The notes under the pieces: model-generated | What the model saw: only the letters and a program-made list of their open reading frames with translations | Told to the model about the DNA's origin: nothing | The model's database searches: none | Shown here: piece by piece, positions 9,981 through 19,802 of the stretch | Layout: each line of letters opens with the position of its first letter | Position numbering within the stretch: the first letter of the stretch is position 1 | Made by a program: the position numbers and the translations under genes | DNA from: Bacteroidota bacterium | GTDB lineage: Bacteria; Bacteroidota; Bacteroidia; Bacteroidales; Prolixibacteraceae | Direction of reading: 5' to 3' | DNA length: 64,000 bases | Assembly: GCA_023251435.1 (NCBI GenBank) | Contig: JAHEYU010000021.1 | Span: forward strand, 1 to 64,000

Positions 9981-11045
9981 ATGAAGACAATTATTACAGT
10001 ATTGGTATTGGCAGTTCTTTTTACTGCCTGTCAGAATTCAGGAAAGAAAACTGAAAAATCGTCGGGCGAAAAAGTTTCGCTGACTGCAGCAGGAGCAACC
10101 TTCCCTCTTCCATATTACAACCTGGTATTCAAGAATTATACTGAATCAAAAGGCACATTGGTCACTTACGGAGGTATTGGTTCAGGTGGAGGTATCCGTA
10201 GTTTGACCGACAAAGTGGTCGATTTTGGAGCTACCGATGCTTACCTCGAAGACAAACAACTGGCCGAAATGCCTGCGCCGGTTGTGCATATTCCAACCTG
10301 TTTGGGAGCGGTGGTGATTGCATACAACCTGACCGGAGTTGACGAATTGAAATTATCTAACGAACTGCTCGAAAAAATCTTCCTCGGCGAAATTACCAAA
10401 TGGAACGACGCGCAGATTGCTGCCAATAACGCAGGAGTGACACTTCCGGCCAAAGACATCCTATTTGTTCATCGCTCTGACGGAAGCGGAACTACACACA
10501 TCTTTTCAGATTACATGACCAAAATCAGCACGAAATGGGCTGAAAAAGTAGGCACCGGAAAATCACTGAACTGGCCTGTTGGAATGGGTGCTAAAGGTAA
10601 TCCCGGTGTAGTGGGAACCATCAGCCAGACCGAAGGCGCGATTGGATATGTAGGTTCTGAATTTGCATTTTCACAGAAAATACAGATGGCCAAAGTGCAA
10701 AACAGCAAAGGCGAATATGTGTTGCCAACCATTGCTTCGGTTAGCGCTGCTGCCAAAGGAAATATTCCTGACGATACCCGCATTATGCTGACCAATTCAA
10801 GCGATCCGGACTCGTATCCGATCAGTGGTTTTACCTGGATTATTCTGTACAAAGAACAATCCTACAATGGCCGCTCACTGGCACAGGCTGAAGAAACTGT
10901 GAAATTACTTGATTGGTTGGTAAGCGCCGAAGCTCAGGCTGAAGCTGCGAACGTAAACTATGCCCCGCTAACTGAAGATGCGGCTGCAAAAGCAAAAGCG
11001 ATTCTTCGTAGCATTACTTACGACGGAAAAGCAATCCTTAATTAA
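9981..11045 (+). CDS. pstS: phosphate ABC transporter substrate-binding protein
   Basis: lipobox; AAGATFPLPYY, GIGSGGGI, VHRSDGSGTTHIFSDY, YVGSEFA. Confidence 0.95.
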   Translation: MKTIITVLVLAVLFTACQNSGKKTEKSSGEKVSLTAAGATFPLPYYNLVFKNYTESKGTLVTYGGIGSGGGIRSLTDKVVDFGATDAYLEDKQLAEMPAPVVHIPTCLGAVVIAYNLTGVDELKLSNELLEKIFLGEITKWNDAQIAANNAGVTLPAKDILFVHRSDGSGTTHIFSDYMTKISTKWAEKVGTGKSLNWPVGMGAKGNPGVVGTISQTEGAIGYVGSEFAFSQKIQMAKVQNSKGEYVLPTIASVSAAAKGNIPDDTRIMLTNSSDPDSYPISGFTWIILYKEQSYNGRSLAQAEETVKLLDWLVSAEAQAEAANVNYAPLTEDAAAKAKAILRSITYDGKAILN

Positions 11046-11061
11046 GACTTAAAACAGTTAA

Positions 11062-11913
11062 ATGAACAGCGACAAGATTACAAAAATCGTATTATTTTCT
11101 GTTTCATTTATTATCCTGATTATAGCAGGAGGTATGGTGTTCTCCCTTGTTGGGGGCGCCATACCTTCGTTTAAAACTTTTGGTTTAGGTTTTATTACCT
11201 CTTCGCAATGGGACCCGACTGAAGGGAAAGAAAATTACGGAGCGCTTCCGTTTATTGCCGGAACACTGATTACATCGTTTGCGGCACTGATTATCAGCTT
11301 CCCGCTTTCGTTTGCCACCTCCTTGTTTTTGGGCGAATATTTCCGGAATACCCGCGTTGCCAAAGTCCTGGGAACGATGGTCGATCTCCTGGCCGGTATT
11401 CCATCGATCGTTTATGGGTTGTGGGGATTTTATGTTCTGCGTCCGTTCCTGATTGATATTGGTTTCGAAAATCAAGGATTCGGGGTTTTTACTTCCAGTC
11501 TGGTTTTATCCATTATGATCATTCCTTATGCCACATCTTTGAGTAACGAAATTATTTCTATGGTTCCGAACGATCTGAAAGAAGCGGCATACTCATTGGG
11601 TTCTACCCGTTACGAAGTTATCAGGCACGTTACCATTCCAGCGGCACGTTCTGGAATATTTGCCGGATACATTCTGGCATTTGGGAGGGCTTTGGGTGAA
11701 ACCATGGCCGTTACCATGCTTATCGGAAATGCGAACAGGATTCCAGATGGCTTATTTTCGACGGGGAACACGATGGCCTCGGTGATTGCCAACCAGTTTG
11801 GCGAGGCCGACGGACTTAAGCTTAGCGCCTTGATTTCGATTGGGTTGTTGCTTTTTGTAATCACGGGAATTGTGAATGGAATCGGGAAACTGATCATTAA
11901 AAAAATGAGTTAA
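11062..11913 (+). CDS. pstC: phosphate ABC transporter permease PstC
   Basis: LLAGIPSIVYGLWGFYVLRP, EAAYSLGSTRYEVIRHVTIPAARSGI, GRALGETMAV. Confidence 0.95.
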   Translation: MNSDKITKIVLFSVSFIILIIAGGMVFSLVGGAIPSFKTFGLGFITSSQWDPTEGKENYGALPFIAGTLITSFAALIISFPLSFATSLFLGEYFRNTRVAKVLGTMVDLLAGIPSIVYGLWGFYVLRPFLIDIGFENQGFGVFTSSLVLSIMIIPYATSLSNEIISMVPNDLKEAAYSLGSTRYEVIRHVTIPAARSGIFAGYILAFGRALGETMAVTMLIGNANRIPDGLFSTGNTMASVIANQFGEADGLKLSALISIGLLLFVITGIVNGIGKLIIKKMS

Positions 11914-11917
11914 TAAG

Positions 11918-12796
11918 ATGAAGTCAATTAGCGAAATCGATAATATTGGGGCGAGAACAAAAAAGGACCGCATCTTTATGGGACTGGTTGTGCTTCTGTC
12001 TGTCGTAACCGTTTCTCCAATTGTCCTGATTATTTCCAAACTAATAATTAAAGGATATAAGCAGCTCAACTTTGGATTTCTGGTGGAGAAAATGCCTGAC
12101 ACGATGCAGGCGATGACTGCCGTTGCCAACAATGAACTGATCCCCGGAGGTATCGCAAATGCCATACTCGGGACGCTCCTGATGGTTGTTTTGGCTTCGG
12201 CAATTGCCATCCCGGTCGGCATCATTTCAGGAGTTTATCTCTATGAGAATCAGGGGAAATGGATGGCAAATCTCACACGGAGCGTTTCCGATATTTTACA
12301 GGGAGTTCCGTCGATCGTACTTGGGTTGATTTCGTATTTGTGGGTGGTTAAGCATGTTACCAACGGATTTTCGGCTTTGGCCGGCAGTTTTGCACTGGGA
12401 ATTATGATGTTGCCCATGATTGTTCGTTCGACCGAAGAAACGCTGAAAATGATACCACAAACCCTCAAAGAAGCCGGACTTGCGTTGGGAATTCCTTACT
12501 GGCGGGTACTCTTCGGAATTCTGATTCCAACAGGTTTCAGTGGACTGATGACCGGGATCCTTCTGGCCGTGTCGAGAGTAATTGGCGAAACTGCTCCGTT
12601 AATGCTCACAGCCTTGGGTAGCTCTGTTATCAATACGAATATCTCGAAACCAACCAGCGCTATTCCTTTGGTAATCTGGGAATTTTATAACGACCCGAAT
12701 ATGGTGGACCTGATTTGGAGTTCATCACTTTTATTAATGATCATGGTACTTGCATTTAATCTGACTGCGAAACAGGTTGCAGCCAGCAGAAAATAG
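11918..12796 (+). CDS. pstA: phosphate ABC transporter permease PstA
   Basis: [55 protein letters not shown]. Confidence 0.95.
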   Translation: MKSISEIDNIGARTKKDRIFMGLVVLLSVVTVSPIVLIISKLIIKGYKQLNFGFLVEKMPDTMQAMTAVANNELIPGGIANAILGTLLMVVLASAIAIPVGIISGVYLYENQGKWMANLTRSVSDILQGVPSIVLGLISYLWVVKHVTNGFSALAGSFALGIMMLPMIVRSTEETLKMIPQTLKEAGLALGIPYWRVLFGILIPTGFSGLMTGILLAVSRVIGETAPLMLTALGSSVINTNISKPTSAIPLVIWEFYNDPNMVDLIWSSSLLLMIMVLAFNLTAKQVAASRK

Positions 12797-12803
12797 AATA
12801 GAA

Positions 12804-13583
12804 ATGAACACGAACATATTACAGATAAAAGATCCGATACTTTCCATTCAGGATTTGTCGGTAGCCTACGACAAGAATGTGGCGGTAAAGAATGTGTCGG
12901 TCGGAATCAAAAAGAACAATGTAACAGCCATTATGGGGCCATCGGGTTGCGGGAAAAGTACACTTTTGCGTGCGCTTAACCGTTTGCACGAGTTGTACGA
13001 AAACATTACAACAACCGGATCGGTGTTTCTGAACGATGAAGATATTTTCAAAATGTCGCCCATCAAACTACGCCGAAAAATGGGAATGGTTTTTCAACGT
13101 CCCAACCCGTTTCCAACTATGAGCATTTACGACAATGTAATTGCCGGCTACAAACTGAATGGCATTAGCCAGAAAAGGCAGGAACGCGATGAAATTGTGG
13201 AACGCTCGCTGCGCGATGTTGCTTTGTGGGACGAGGTAAAAGATTCGCTCACCAAAAAGGGAACTTTTTTAAGTGGGGGCCAGCAGCAAAGGCTTTGTAT
13301 AGCACGTGCCCTGGCATTTAATCCTGAAATCATCCTGCTCGACGAACCCACTTCGGCGCTCGATCCGGTGGCGACTTCGAAAATCGAGGATTTGCTTATC
13401 AAACTGAAAGAGAACTATACCATCATCATGGTAACTCACAACATGTCGCAGGCTGCACGCATTTCAGACTATTCATTATTTATGTATCTTGGTGAATTGG
13501 TGGAGTACGGCAAAACCAAAAACATGTTTACGAATCCGCAGGACAGGCGGACAGAAGAATACCTGACCGGAAAGTTTGGTTGA
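12804..13583 (+). CDS. pstB: phosphate ABC transporter ATPase PstB (start set to MNTNILQ; track ORF starts at 12777)
   Basis: [45 protein letters not shown]. Confidence 0.96.
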   Translation: MNTNILQIKDPILSIQDLSVAYDKNVAVKNVSVGIKKNNVTAIMGPSGCGKSTLLRALNRLHELYENITTTGSVFLNDEDIFKMSPIKLRRKMGMVFQRPNPFPTMSIYDNVIAGYKLNGISQKRQERDEIVERSLRDVALWDEVKDSLTKKGTFLSGGQQQRLCIARALAFNPEIILLDEPTSALDPVATSKIEDLLIKLKENYTIIMVTHNMSQAARISDYSLFMYLGELVEYGKTKNMFTNPQDRRTEEYLTGKFG

Positions 13584-13676
13584 CGTTCTGGTCGCTGGCT
13601 GCTAGCTTCTAAAAGCCAGAAACTATTGTAAGTTGCGAATCATTTCTAATAGTGTTAATGATATAAATAATAACCC

Positions 13677-14396
13677 ATGTCAGTAAAAAAAGACGAAGCG
13701 ATAAAAGATATTTTGGCCGATTACGAATCGCTGGCCAATCTGGTGCTACGGCAACTCGACATTCTCGAAGCCCTGATATCAAGCAGCGAGCTACATTTGT
13801 CTGAAGAACAACTTAGCCAGATCAAGGAAAATGAAGATAAACTCGACAAATGGGAGGTGAAACTAAGTGATAATATTGTCAACACGATTGTGCTTTATCA
13901 TCCGGTAGCTTCCGAAATTCGTAAATTAATTGCACTTTACCGGATCATCATCAGCCTCGAACGAATTGGCGATTTGGCCGTCAGTATCACTAAATTTATG
14001 AAGGAAATAAAGAACGAAGAGGTGTATGCCAGCCTTTCGGATTTTATTTCGCACATGATGATATTAAGTGTTAAAATGGTGAAGAATGCTATGCTTTCGT
14101 TCATCAATAAGGACATGGATCTGGCAATATGGACCATCAGAAATGAAGATGTAGTTGACGAGTTGAACCGGAAAATGCTGAAAAAGGCCATTGGTAAAGC
14201 GCAGAAAGCCGAGGAAAAGAAGAATATTCTGATTAGTTTTATCAATATTAAAGAAATGGTCTCTAACATCGAACGAATATCCGACCATGCCGCAAACATT
14301 GCAGAGGCGTCGATTTATGCTTTTGAAGGAAAAGACATCAGGCACCACCGGAAAAGAGAAATTGAAGCAAAATATAAATCATCAGAAAATGAGTGA
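13677..14396 (+). CDS. phoU: PhoU family phosphate signalling protein
   Basis: PhoU helical repeats (LIALYRIIISLERIGDLAVSI, ISDHAANIAEA) and position after pstB. Confidence 0.9.
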   Translation: MSVKKDEAIKDILADYESLANLVLRQLDILEALISSSELHLSEEQLSQIKENEDKLDKWEVKLSDNIVNTIVLYHPVASEIRKLIALYRIIISLERIGDLAVSITKFMKEIKNEEVYASLSDFISHMMILSVKMVKNAMLSFINKDMDLAIWTIRNEDVVDELNRKMLKKAIGKAQKAEEKKNILISFINIKEMVSNIERISDHAANIAEASIYAFEGKDIRHHRKREIEAKYKSSENE

Positions 14397-15069
14397 AGCA
14401 TATAAAATATTAGTGGTTGACGATGAGAAGGACTTATGCGAAATCCTTCAGTTCAACCTGGCAAGCGAAGGGTTCGACATCGAAGTGGCTTATTCAGGAG
14501 AAGAGGCACTAAACAAGTCGATTGACCGCTTTGATTTGTTGTTGCTCGATGTAATGATGGGTGGAATGTCGGGGTTTAAACTGGCAGACAAAATCAGGAA
14601 GGAACTGGGTCTTTCGGTTCCAATCATTTTTCTGACAGCCCGCGAGACCGAAAACGATATGCTCACCGGTTTTAATGTTGGCGCCGACGACTATCTGTCG
14701 AAACCCTTTTCAATAAAGGAACTGACAGCCCGCATCAAAGCAGTTCTTCGCCGTGGCAAATCGGTTGAGGTGAAACCCAAAGTAATTACCGTTGACGGCA
14801 TGGAGCTGGATTTGAACCGCAAATCGATAACCATTGACAATGAGCCTGTTTTGCTTACCCGAAAAGAGTTCGAGATTTTGGTTATGCTGATTTCTAACAA
14901 AGGAAAATACCTTAGCCGACAGGAAATTCTGGATCGTATATGGAGCGACGATGTGATTGTAACCGAGCGTAATGTGGATGTAAACATTGCCCGTCTCCGG
15001 AAAAAGATCGGTGAATATGGCAACTGTATCAAAGGTCGGTCGGGATACGGATACTGTTTTGAAAACTAG
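14389..15069 (+). CDS. OmpR/PhoB-family response regulator (start set to MSEAYK, ATGA overlap with phoU)
   Basis: receiver ILVVDDEKDL, LLLDVMMG, DDYLSKPF; winged-helix LTRKEFEILVMLISNKGKYLSRQEIL. Confidence 0.93.
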   Translation: MSEAYKILVVDDEKDLCEILQFNLASEGFDIEVAYSGEEALNKSIDRFDLLLLDVMMGGMSGFKLADKIRKELGLSVPIIFLTARETENDMLTGFNVGADDYLSKPFSIKELTARIKAVLRRGKSVEVKPKVITVDGMELDLNRKSITIDNEPVLLTRKEFEILVMLISNKGKYLSRQEILDRIWSDDVIVTERNVDVNIARLRKKIGEYGNCIKGRSGYGYCFEN

Positions 15070-15087
15070 GAAATAAAAAAGATTAAC

Positions 15088-16860
15088 ATGATTGTACAAC
15101 GCACTTTTCGCCGCCGAATATTCATCAACTTCTTTGTTGTATTTTCCATATTCACCTTGGCTGTTCTTTTGTACCAGTACGATAGGGAAAAGAGCTATCG
15201 TACCGGTCAGCTCGAAAATATTCTGGATAATATTTCGGAAGTAACCTACCGCTACATTGAGCACAAACAAATTTTCGAATCAGGTGATTTCAAATCACTC
15301 GATACGCTGAAAACACTTCTACCTATCGAAAATACACGTTTGACAGTGATGGATATGACTGGGAAAGTAGTGTACGATAGTTTTGTAGAGGATGTTGAAC
15401 CGGTTGAAAACCATTTGAAACGGCCCGAAGTACAAAAGGCGCTTTATTCCGGAAAAGGTTCGAGCATTCGCCTTTCGGCTACCACCAATCAAAAATTTTA
15501 CTACTACGCTAAAAATTGCAAGAAATATTTTGTGCGTACAGCCGCCGTTTATAACGTCGATATCGTCAAATTCCTGAAAACTGAACGAATATTCCTAACT
15601 TTCGTAGTTTTTCTGTTCCTTTTGATGTGGCTTTTGCTTCATTTTACCACTCGCCGGTTAAGCGAATTCATTGTAAAACTCAAAGATTTTGCGCTGAAAG
15701 CCGGACAAAATGAAGACATTTCTAAGATGGACAGCAACTTTCAGGATAACGAACTGGGCGTAATCCGCAAACAGATTATTCAGATTTACGATAACCTGAA
15801 AACGACCAAAGACCAGCTAACCAGCGAAAAGGAAAAATTGTACGGACATCTTCAGGTGCTGAGAGAAGGTATTTCTATTTTTTCTCCTGAAAAGTATAAG
15901 ATACTGGCCAACAGTCATTTTATTCAATTCATCAACATGATTTCTGATAAATCGACCATCTCTGCAGAACACATATTTTCGATTCCGGAATTTAGTAAAG
16001 TAGTTGAGTTTGTTGATCAATACCGCGATAAGGACATTCAGACCCAAAATAAAGAACTTCCGCAGATTGAATATACCATCGAGAAAAGCGAAAAATTCTT
16101 TCAAATCAGGTGCATCATTTTTGTCGATAAAAGTTTTGAAGTGCTGATCAGCGATGTGACCCGTCCGGAGAAACAGCGATTGCTTAAACAACAGCTCACC
16201 TCCAACATTGCCCACGAATTAAAAACGCCATTGTCATCTATAAAAGGTTATCTCGAAACCATTTTGAACAATCCGAATATTCCGTCAGATAAACAAACCT
16301 ATTTTTTGGAGAAAGCTTTTGCCCAATCGGAGCGATTGACCGATCTGCTCAACGATATTTCGTTGCTCAATAACATTGAAGATGCTGGGGGATTATTTGA
16401 ATTCAAATCGTTGATGCTGAAGCCCGTAATTCGCGATGTGGTTGAAAACCTGAAAAGCCGGTTGACCGAAAGGAATATGGATTGTGTGGTTGATGTTGAT
16501 AGCGATGCGGTGGTGAACGGAAACGAATCGCTTCTTTTTTCGGTGTTCCAGAACCTGATCGAGAATTCGATTAATTACGCTGGAAACGGCACCCGGATTG
16601 CTATTAGGAAATACCTGGAAGATGAGAAATTCTATTATTTCCAGTATTCCGATTCAGGTTCCGGAATTCCGGAGGAACATTTGCCACGCATTTTCGAGCG
16701 ATTTTACCGTATTGATTATGGACGTTCGCGCGAAAACGGAGGAACCGGTTTGGGGCTTTCAATCGTAAAAAATGCTGTAATGCTGCACAAAGGCGAGATC
16801 TCGGTTAAAAACCGGCCCGAAGGAGGACTGGAATTTCTGTTTTCGCTGGCAAAAAAATAA
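15088..16860 (+). CDS. sensor histidine kinase (PhoR-like)
   Basis: two TM, SNIAHELKTPLSSIKGYLETI, GGTGLGLSIVKNAV. Confidence 0.92.
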   Translation: MIVQRTFRRRIFINFFVVFSIFTLAVLLYQYDREKSYRTGQLENILDNISEVTYRYIEHKQIFESGDFKSLDTLKTLLPIENTRLTVMDMTGKVVYDSFVEDVEPVENHLKRPEVQKALYSGKGSSIRLSATTNQKFYYYAKNCKKYFVRTAAVYNVDIVKFLKTERIFLTFVVFLFLLMWLLLHFTTRRLSEFIVKLKDFALKAGQNEDISKMDSNFQDNELGVIRKQIIQIYDNLKTTKDQLTSEKEKLYGHLQVLREGISIFSPEKYKILANSHFIQFINMISDKSTISAEHIFSIPEFSKVVEFVDQYRDKDIQTQNKELPQIEYTIEKSEKFFQIRCIIFVDKSFEVLISDVTRPEKQRLLKQQLTSNIAHELKTPLSSIKGYLETILNNPNIPSDKQTYFLEKAFAQSERLTDLLNDISLLNNIEDAGGLFEFKSLMLKPVIRDVVENLKSRLTERNMDCVVDVDSDAVVNGNESLLFSVFQNLIENSINYAGNGTRIAIRKYLEDEKFYYFQYSDSGSGIPEEHLPRIFERFYRIDYGRSRENGGTGLGLSIVKNAVMLHKGEISVKNRPEGGLEFLFSLAKK

Positions 16861-16994
16861 TCCGGGAATTCTGCTGGCTTTATGCAAAATCGCATCAACG
16901 CTGTTTCCTTCAAATTTTAGTTGGAGTTAAGATTTGGATATTCTACTTTTGAAAAAATCTGTAATATTCAACTAAAACTATAATAGTAGCGCAA

Positions 16995-17885
16995 ATGAAA
17001 TCGAAACTGATTACCCTTTTACTTATCTCCATCCTGTTTAATTCGATTGGCTTACAGGCAAAAAGCAAAGTTGACCTGAAGTTGAATTTCAAAAAGGGAG
17101 CCGCTTACGAAATGACGACTGTTTTAAATAGTGTGACTGAACAGGTAATGAACGGCACCAAAATGAAAGTTGATCAGAAAATGGAGACCGGTTTTTCTTT
17201 TCAGGTATTAGATATTTATCCCAATAAGAACTTTTTGGTAGAGTATTCGATCCGGAAAATGAAAATTTATGTGAGTATGAATGGGCAGGAACGAAGTTTT
17301 GATTCGGAAACAAACAATGGTGATAATTCGATGACTGATATGCTGAATTCACTTCCGAAGATAAAACTTGAAGTTACCCCGCAGGGTAAAATTATTCGTG
17401 TGGAAGAGATTGACTTGTCAACATTGGTCGGCGAAAATTTAATGATGCAATTTATGCACGTTTTCCTGGGCAATAGAAGTCTTGAAGTGTATATGGGCCA
17501 GATGTTTAACTATTTTCCTGAAGCAAGTGTGGGAGAGGGTGACAAATGGAGCACTACTGTAAGATTAGCCAACTTGATGAATCTGGAATCGCCAATGAAT
17601 TATGAAGTAATTGCCCATGAAAAGGGCCAGATGACATTAAAAGTTACTTCTGAAGAAAATTCAACTACTCCAATTGAAAAAGATGGGATTGCGATTGAAA
17701 TGAAAAAAATTGGGAAACAGTCGGGTACAATGACGATTGACACCAAAGATGGCTGGATAAGATCTTCTGAATTGGCTCAGAAATTTAATTTAAACATGAA
17801 AACGAAGGATCCCAAAACACAATTGGATACTGAAATTCCAATCTCGTCAGATTCGGTTTTCAAGATTTCAGTTGTCAAAAAGTGA
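16995..17885 (+). CDS. DUF6263-like secreted/periplasmic protein
   Basis: signal peptide; VDLKLNFKKGAAYEM and VGEGDKWS motifs; family name tentative. Confidence 0.55.
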   Translation: MKSKLITLLLISILFNSIGLQAKSKVDLKLNFKKGAAYEMTTVLNSVTEQVMNGTKMKVDQKMETGFSFQVLDIYPNKNFLVEYSIRKMKIYVSMNGQERSFDSETNNGDNSMTDMLNSLPKIKLEVTPQGKIIRVEEIDLSTLVGENLMMQFMHVFLGNRSLEVYMGQMFNYFPEASVGEGDKWSTTVRLANLMNLESPMNYEVIAHEKGQMTLKVTSEENSTTPIEKDGIAIEMKKIGKQSGTMTIDTKDGWIRSSELAQKFNLNMKTKDPKTQLDTEIPISSDSVFKISVVKK

Positions 17886-17900
17886 TATTTCGATTTAAAG

Positions 17901-17938
17901 AGAAAGCCCTGAAACTGTTGTCGGTTTCAGGGCTTTCT
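17901..17938. terminator. bidirectional hairpin between convergent genes
   Basis: AGAAAGCCCTGAAAC-N8-GTTTCAGGGCTTTCT. Confidence 0.85.
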
Positions 17939-17960
17939 GCATAAATATCGGAACCTCAGT

Positions 17961-18914
17961 TTAGAACACTGCCTCCACAATTTTTCGGGTATTGTCAGAA
18001 ACACCGTAAGTGTAAATATGCAAACTCGGAACCTGATGTGCAACAAGGTCTTTTGATTGCTGAATTGCCCATTCCGTTCCCACCACTTTGGCATCGTCGT
18101 CGGTTTTACATTTGCCTAATTCTGTCGCCAGTTCCTGGGGAATATCGATGCTGAATAGCTTTGGCAAAACAGTCAACTGGTTTTTCAGATTGATTGGTTT
18201 GATGCCCGGAATGATCGGCACCTGAATGCCAATATCCCGGCATTTATCTACAAAATTGTAGTATTTCTGGTTGTCGAAAAACATTTGGGTCACAATGTAA
18301 TCGGCACCTGCGTCCACTTTTTGTTTCAGGTATTGCAGATCAATCCCGGCATTTGGTGCCTCAAAATGTTTCTCCGGATAGCCAGCCACCCCAATGCAAA
18401 AATCCATAGGATGTGTATTCTTTAGATCGGCTTCCAGGTATTTGCCATTCCGGAGATTTACAATTTGTTCGACCAATTGATTGGCATTCGAATGTCCGTT
18501 TGGATCAGGTCTGAAAACGTGTTCACCTTTGTTGCCATCGCCACGTAAAGCCAACACATTACTGATTCCCATGAAATTCAGGTCAATCAAAACATGTTCG
18601 GTTTCGCTTTTCGAAAAGCCACCGCATAAAATATGCGGAATCACGGGAATACCGTATTTGTGCTGAATACTGGCCGCAATTGCAACCGTTCCGGGGCGTT
18701 TGCGAACCGTGCGTTTTTCGATGCGTCCATCGGGCAATTCTATGTACATCATCTCATCGCGATGCGTAGTAATGTTGATGTACTTCGGATCAAAATCGAC
18801 CAGCGTTTCGATGGTTTTATATATTTTACTGGCATCGTTTCCTTTGAGCGGGGGCAACAACTCAAACGAAAAAACGGTTTTATTGCTTTGATTGATAATA
18901 TCAATAACTTTCAT
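17961..18914 (-). CDS. metF: methylenetetrahydrofolate reductase
   Basis: FSFELLPP, IPVIPHILCGG, ALRGD, GADYIVTQMFFDNQKYY, VPIIPGIKPI. Confidence 0.96.
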   Translation of the reverse strand: MKVIDIINQSNKTVFSFELLPPLKGNDASKIYKTIETLVDFDPKYINITTHRDEMMYIELPDGRIEKRTVRKRPGTVAIAASIQHKYGIPVIPHILCGGFSKSETEHVLIDLNFMGISNVLALRGDGNKGEHVFRPDPNGHSNANQLVEQIVNLRNGKYLEADLKNTHPMDFCIGVAGYPEKHFEAPNAGIDLQYLKQKVDAGADYIVTQMFFDNQKYYNFVDKCRDIGIQVPIIPGIKPINLKNQLTVLPKLFSIDIPQELATELGKCKTDDDAKVVGTEWAIQQSKDLVAHQVPSLHIYTYGVSDNTRKIVEAVF

Positions 18915-18971
18915 TTAAGGGGTATTTAAAGGTTCAAGCACGGAGCTGACTTTCAGAATTTGAACGAAATA

Positions 18972-19130
18972 TTATTTAAAAATGTTCTCTATTTTCTTTT
19001 CTGTTTTATTCATTTCGCGTTTCAGTTGGGTTTCAACCGAATTATTGAAATGAAAAATCATATCGGATACAAACATAACAGCCAAACCTAGAATGAAAAA
19101 GATAATTGCAGATTTTGTGTTTTTATTCAT
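18972..19130 (-). CDS. small 52-aa membrane protein (not in ORF track)
   Basis: manual translation MNKNTKSAIIFFILGLAVMFVSDMIFHFNNSVETQLKREMNKTEKKIENIFK; one TM plus charged tail. Confidence 0.55.
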   Translation of the reverse strand: MNKNTKSAIIFFILGLAVMFVSDMIFHFNNSVETQLKREMNKTEKKIENIFK

Positions 19131-19287
19131 GAGTTATTAATTTTTAGATCATATTTTTATTCGCAATATCGGACAAATACCTTAAAATCCTAAAGTGTGA
19201 CTTTATATTTTCAAGATAAATGATTCTTTCCAACAAAAAAAGCAGAGTTTTCATTCTGCCTTATTGAAGTTTTTCTGTTGGTTATGC

Positions 19288-19599
19288 CTATGCGATTTCT
19301 AAACCAGTCCTTTTTACCAAATCAACCAATGGTGAATTGTCGTTGCTATAAAAGCGTTTTGTACCAACTAAAAAGGGTTCAATCCTTGAATTGACTTTGC
19401 GAGTCAGATTCCATATTTTACCAGCCAAATAATCGTCGGTATCGTTATCTGTCACAATCATCAAATCAATATCGCTTTCGCTTGTTGCCGTATTGCTCAG
19501 GTAACTTCCATACAAAAAAGCTTTATCTACTGATATTCCTTCCAATCTAAGCAGAAGGACTTAGTTTCGTGATATTTCTATAACTTCATTTTTAGTCAT
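19288..19599 (-). pseudogene. MNT-type nucleotidyltransferase with in-frame TAA at codon 13 (track ORF 19288..19545 uses a TTG start)
   Basis: MTKNEVIEISRN*VLLLRLEGISVDKAFLYGSYLSNTATSESDIDLMIV; GS..(A/T)..(S)DIDL motif; stop codon complement at 19561-19563. Confidence 0.65.
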
Positions 19600-19697
19600 T
19601 TCGACATTTTTTATGAAGACGTAATCTATTCCGTCCGAAAGCAGTCAGTTTCTTTGTTTTAGGTTTTTGCGCGGACGGTTTCCCCGTTGTCCATTTT

Positions 19698-19750
19698 AAC
19701 CCGGGGTGCTTTACCCCGGGCTACAAATATTCCGCTCCTCTGGAGCTATG
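19698..19750. repeat. palindromic interspersed repeat
   Basis: AACCCGGGGTGCTTTACCCCGGGCTACAAATATTCCGCTCCTCTGGAGCT; CCCGGGGT/ACCCCGGG hairpin. Confidence 0.6.
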
Positions 19751-19802
19751 CGATTGTTCCGAGCAAGCCTTTTTGCGACTGAACACTGCGACTGCCAACT
19801 TT

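Noticed and set aside
14710-15270. 186-aa minus-strand ORF
   Set aside because: Antisense to response regulator/histidine kinase genes; no motif.
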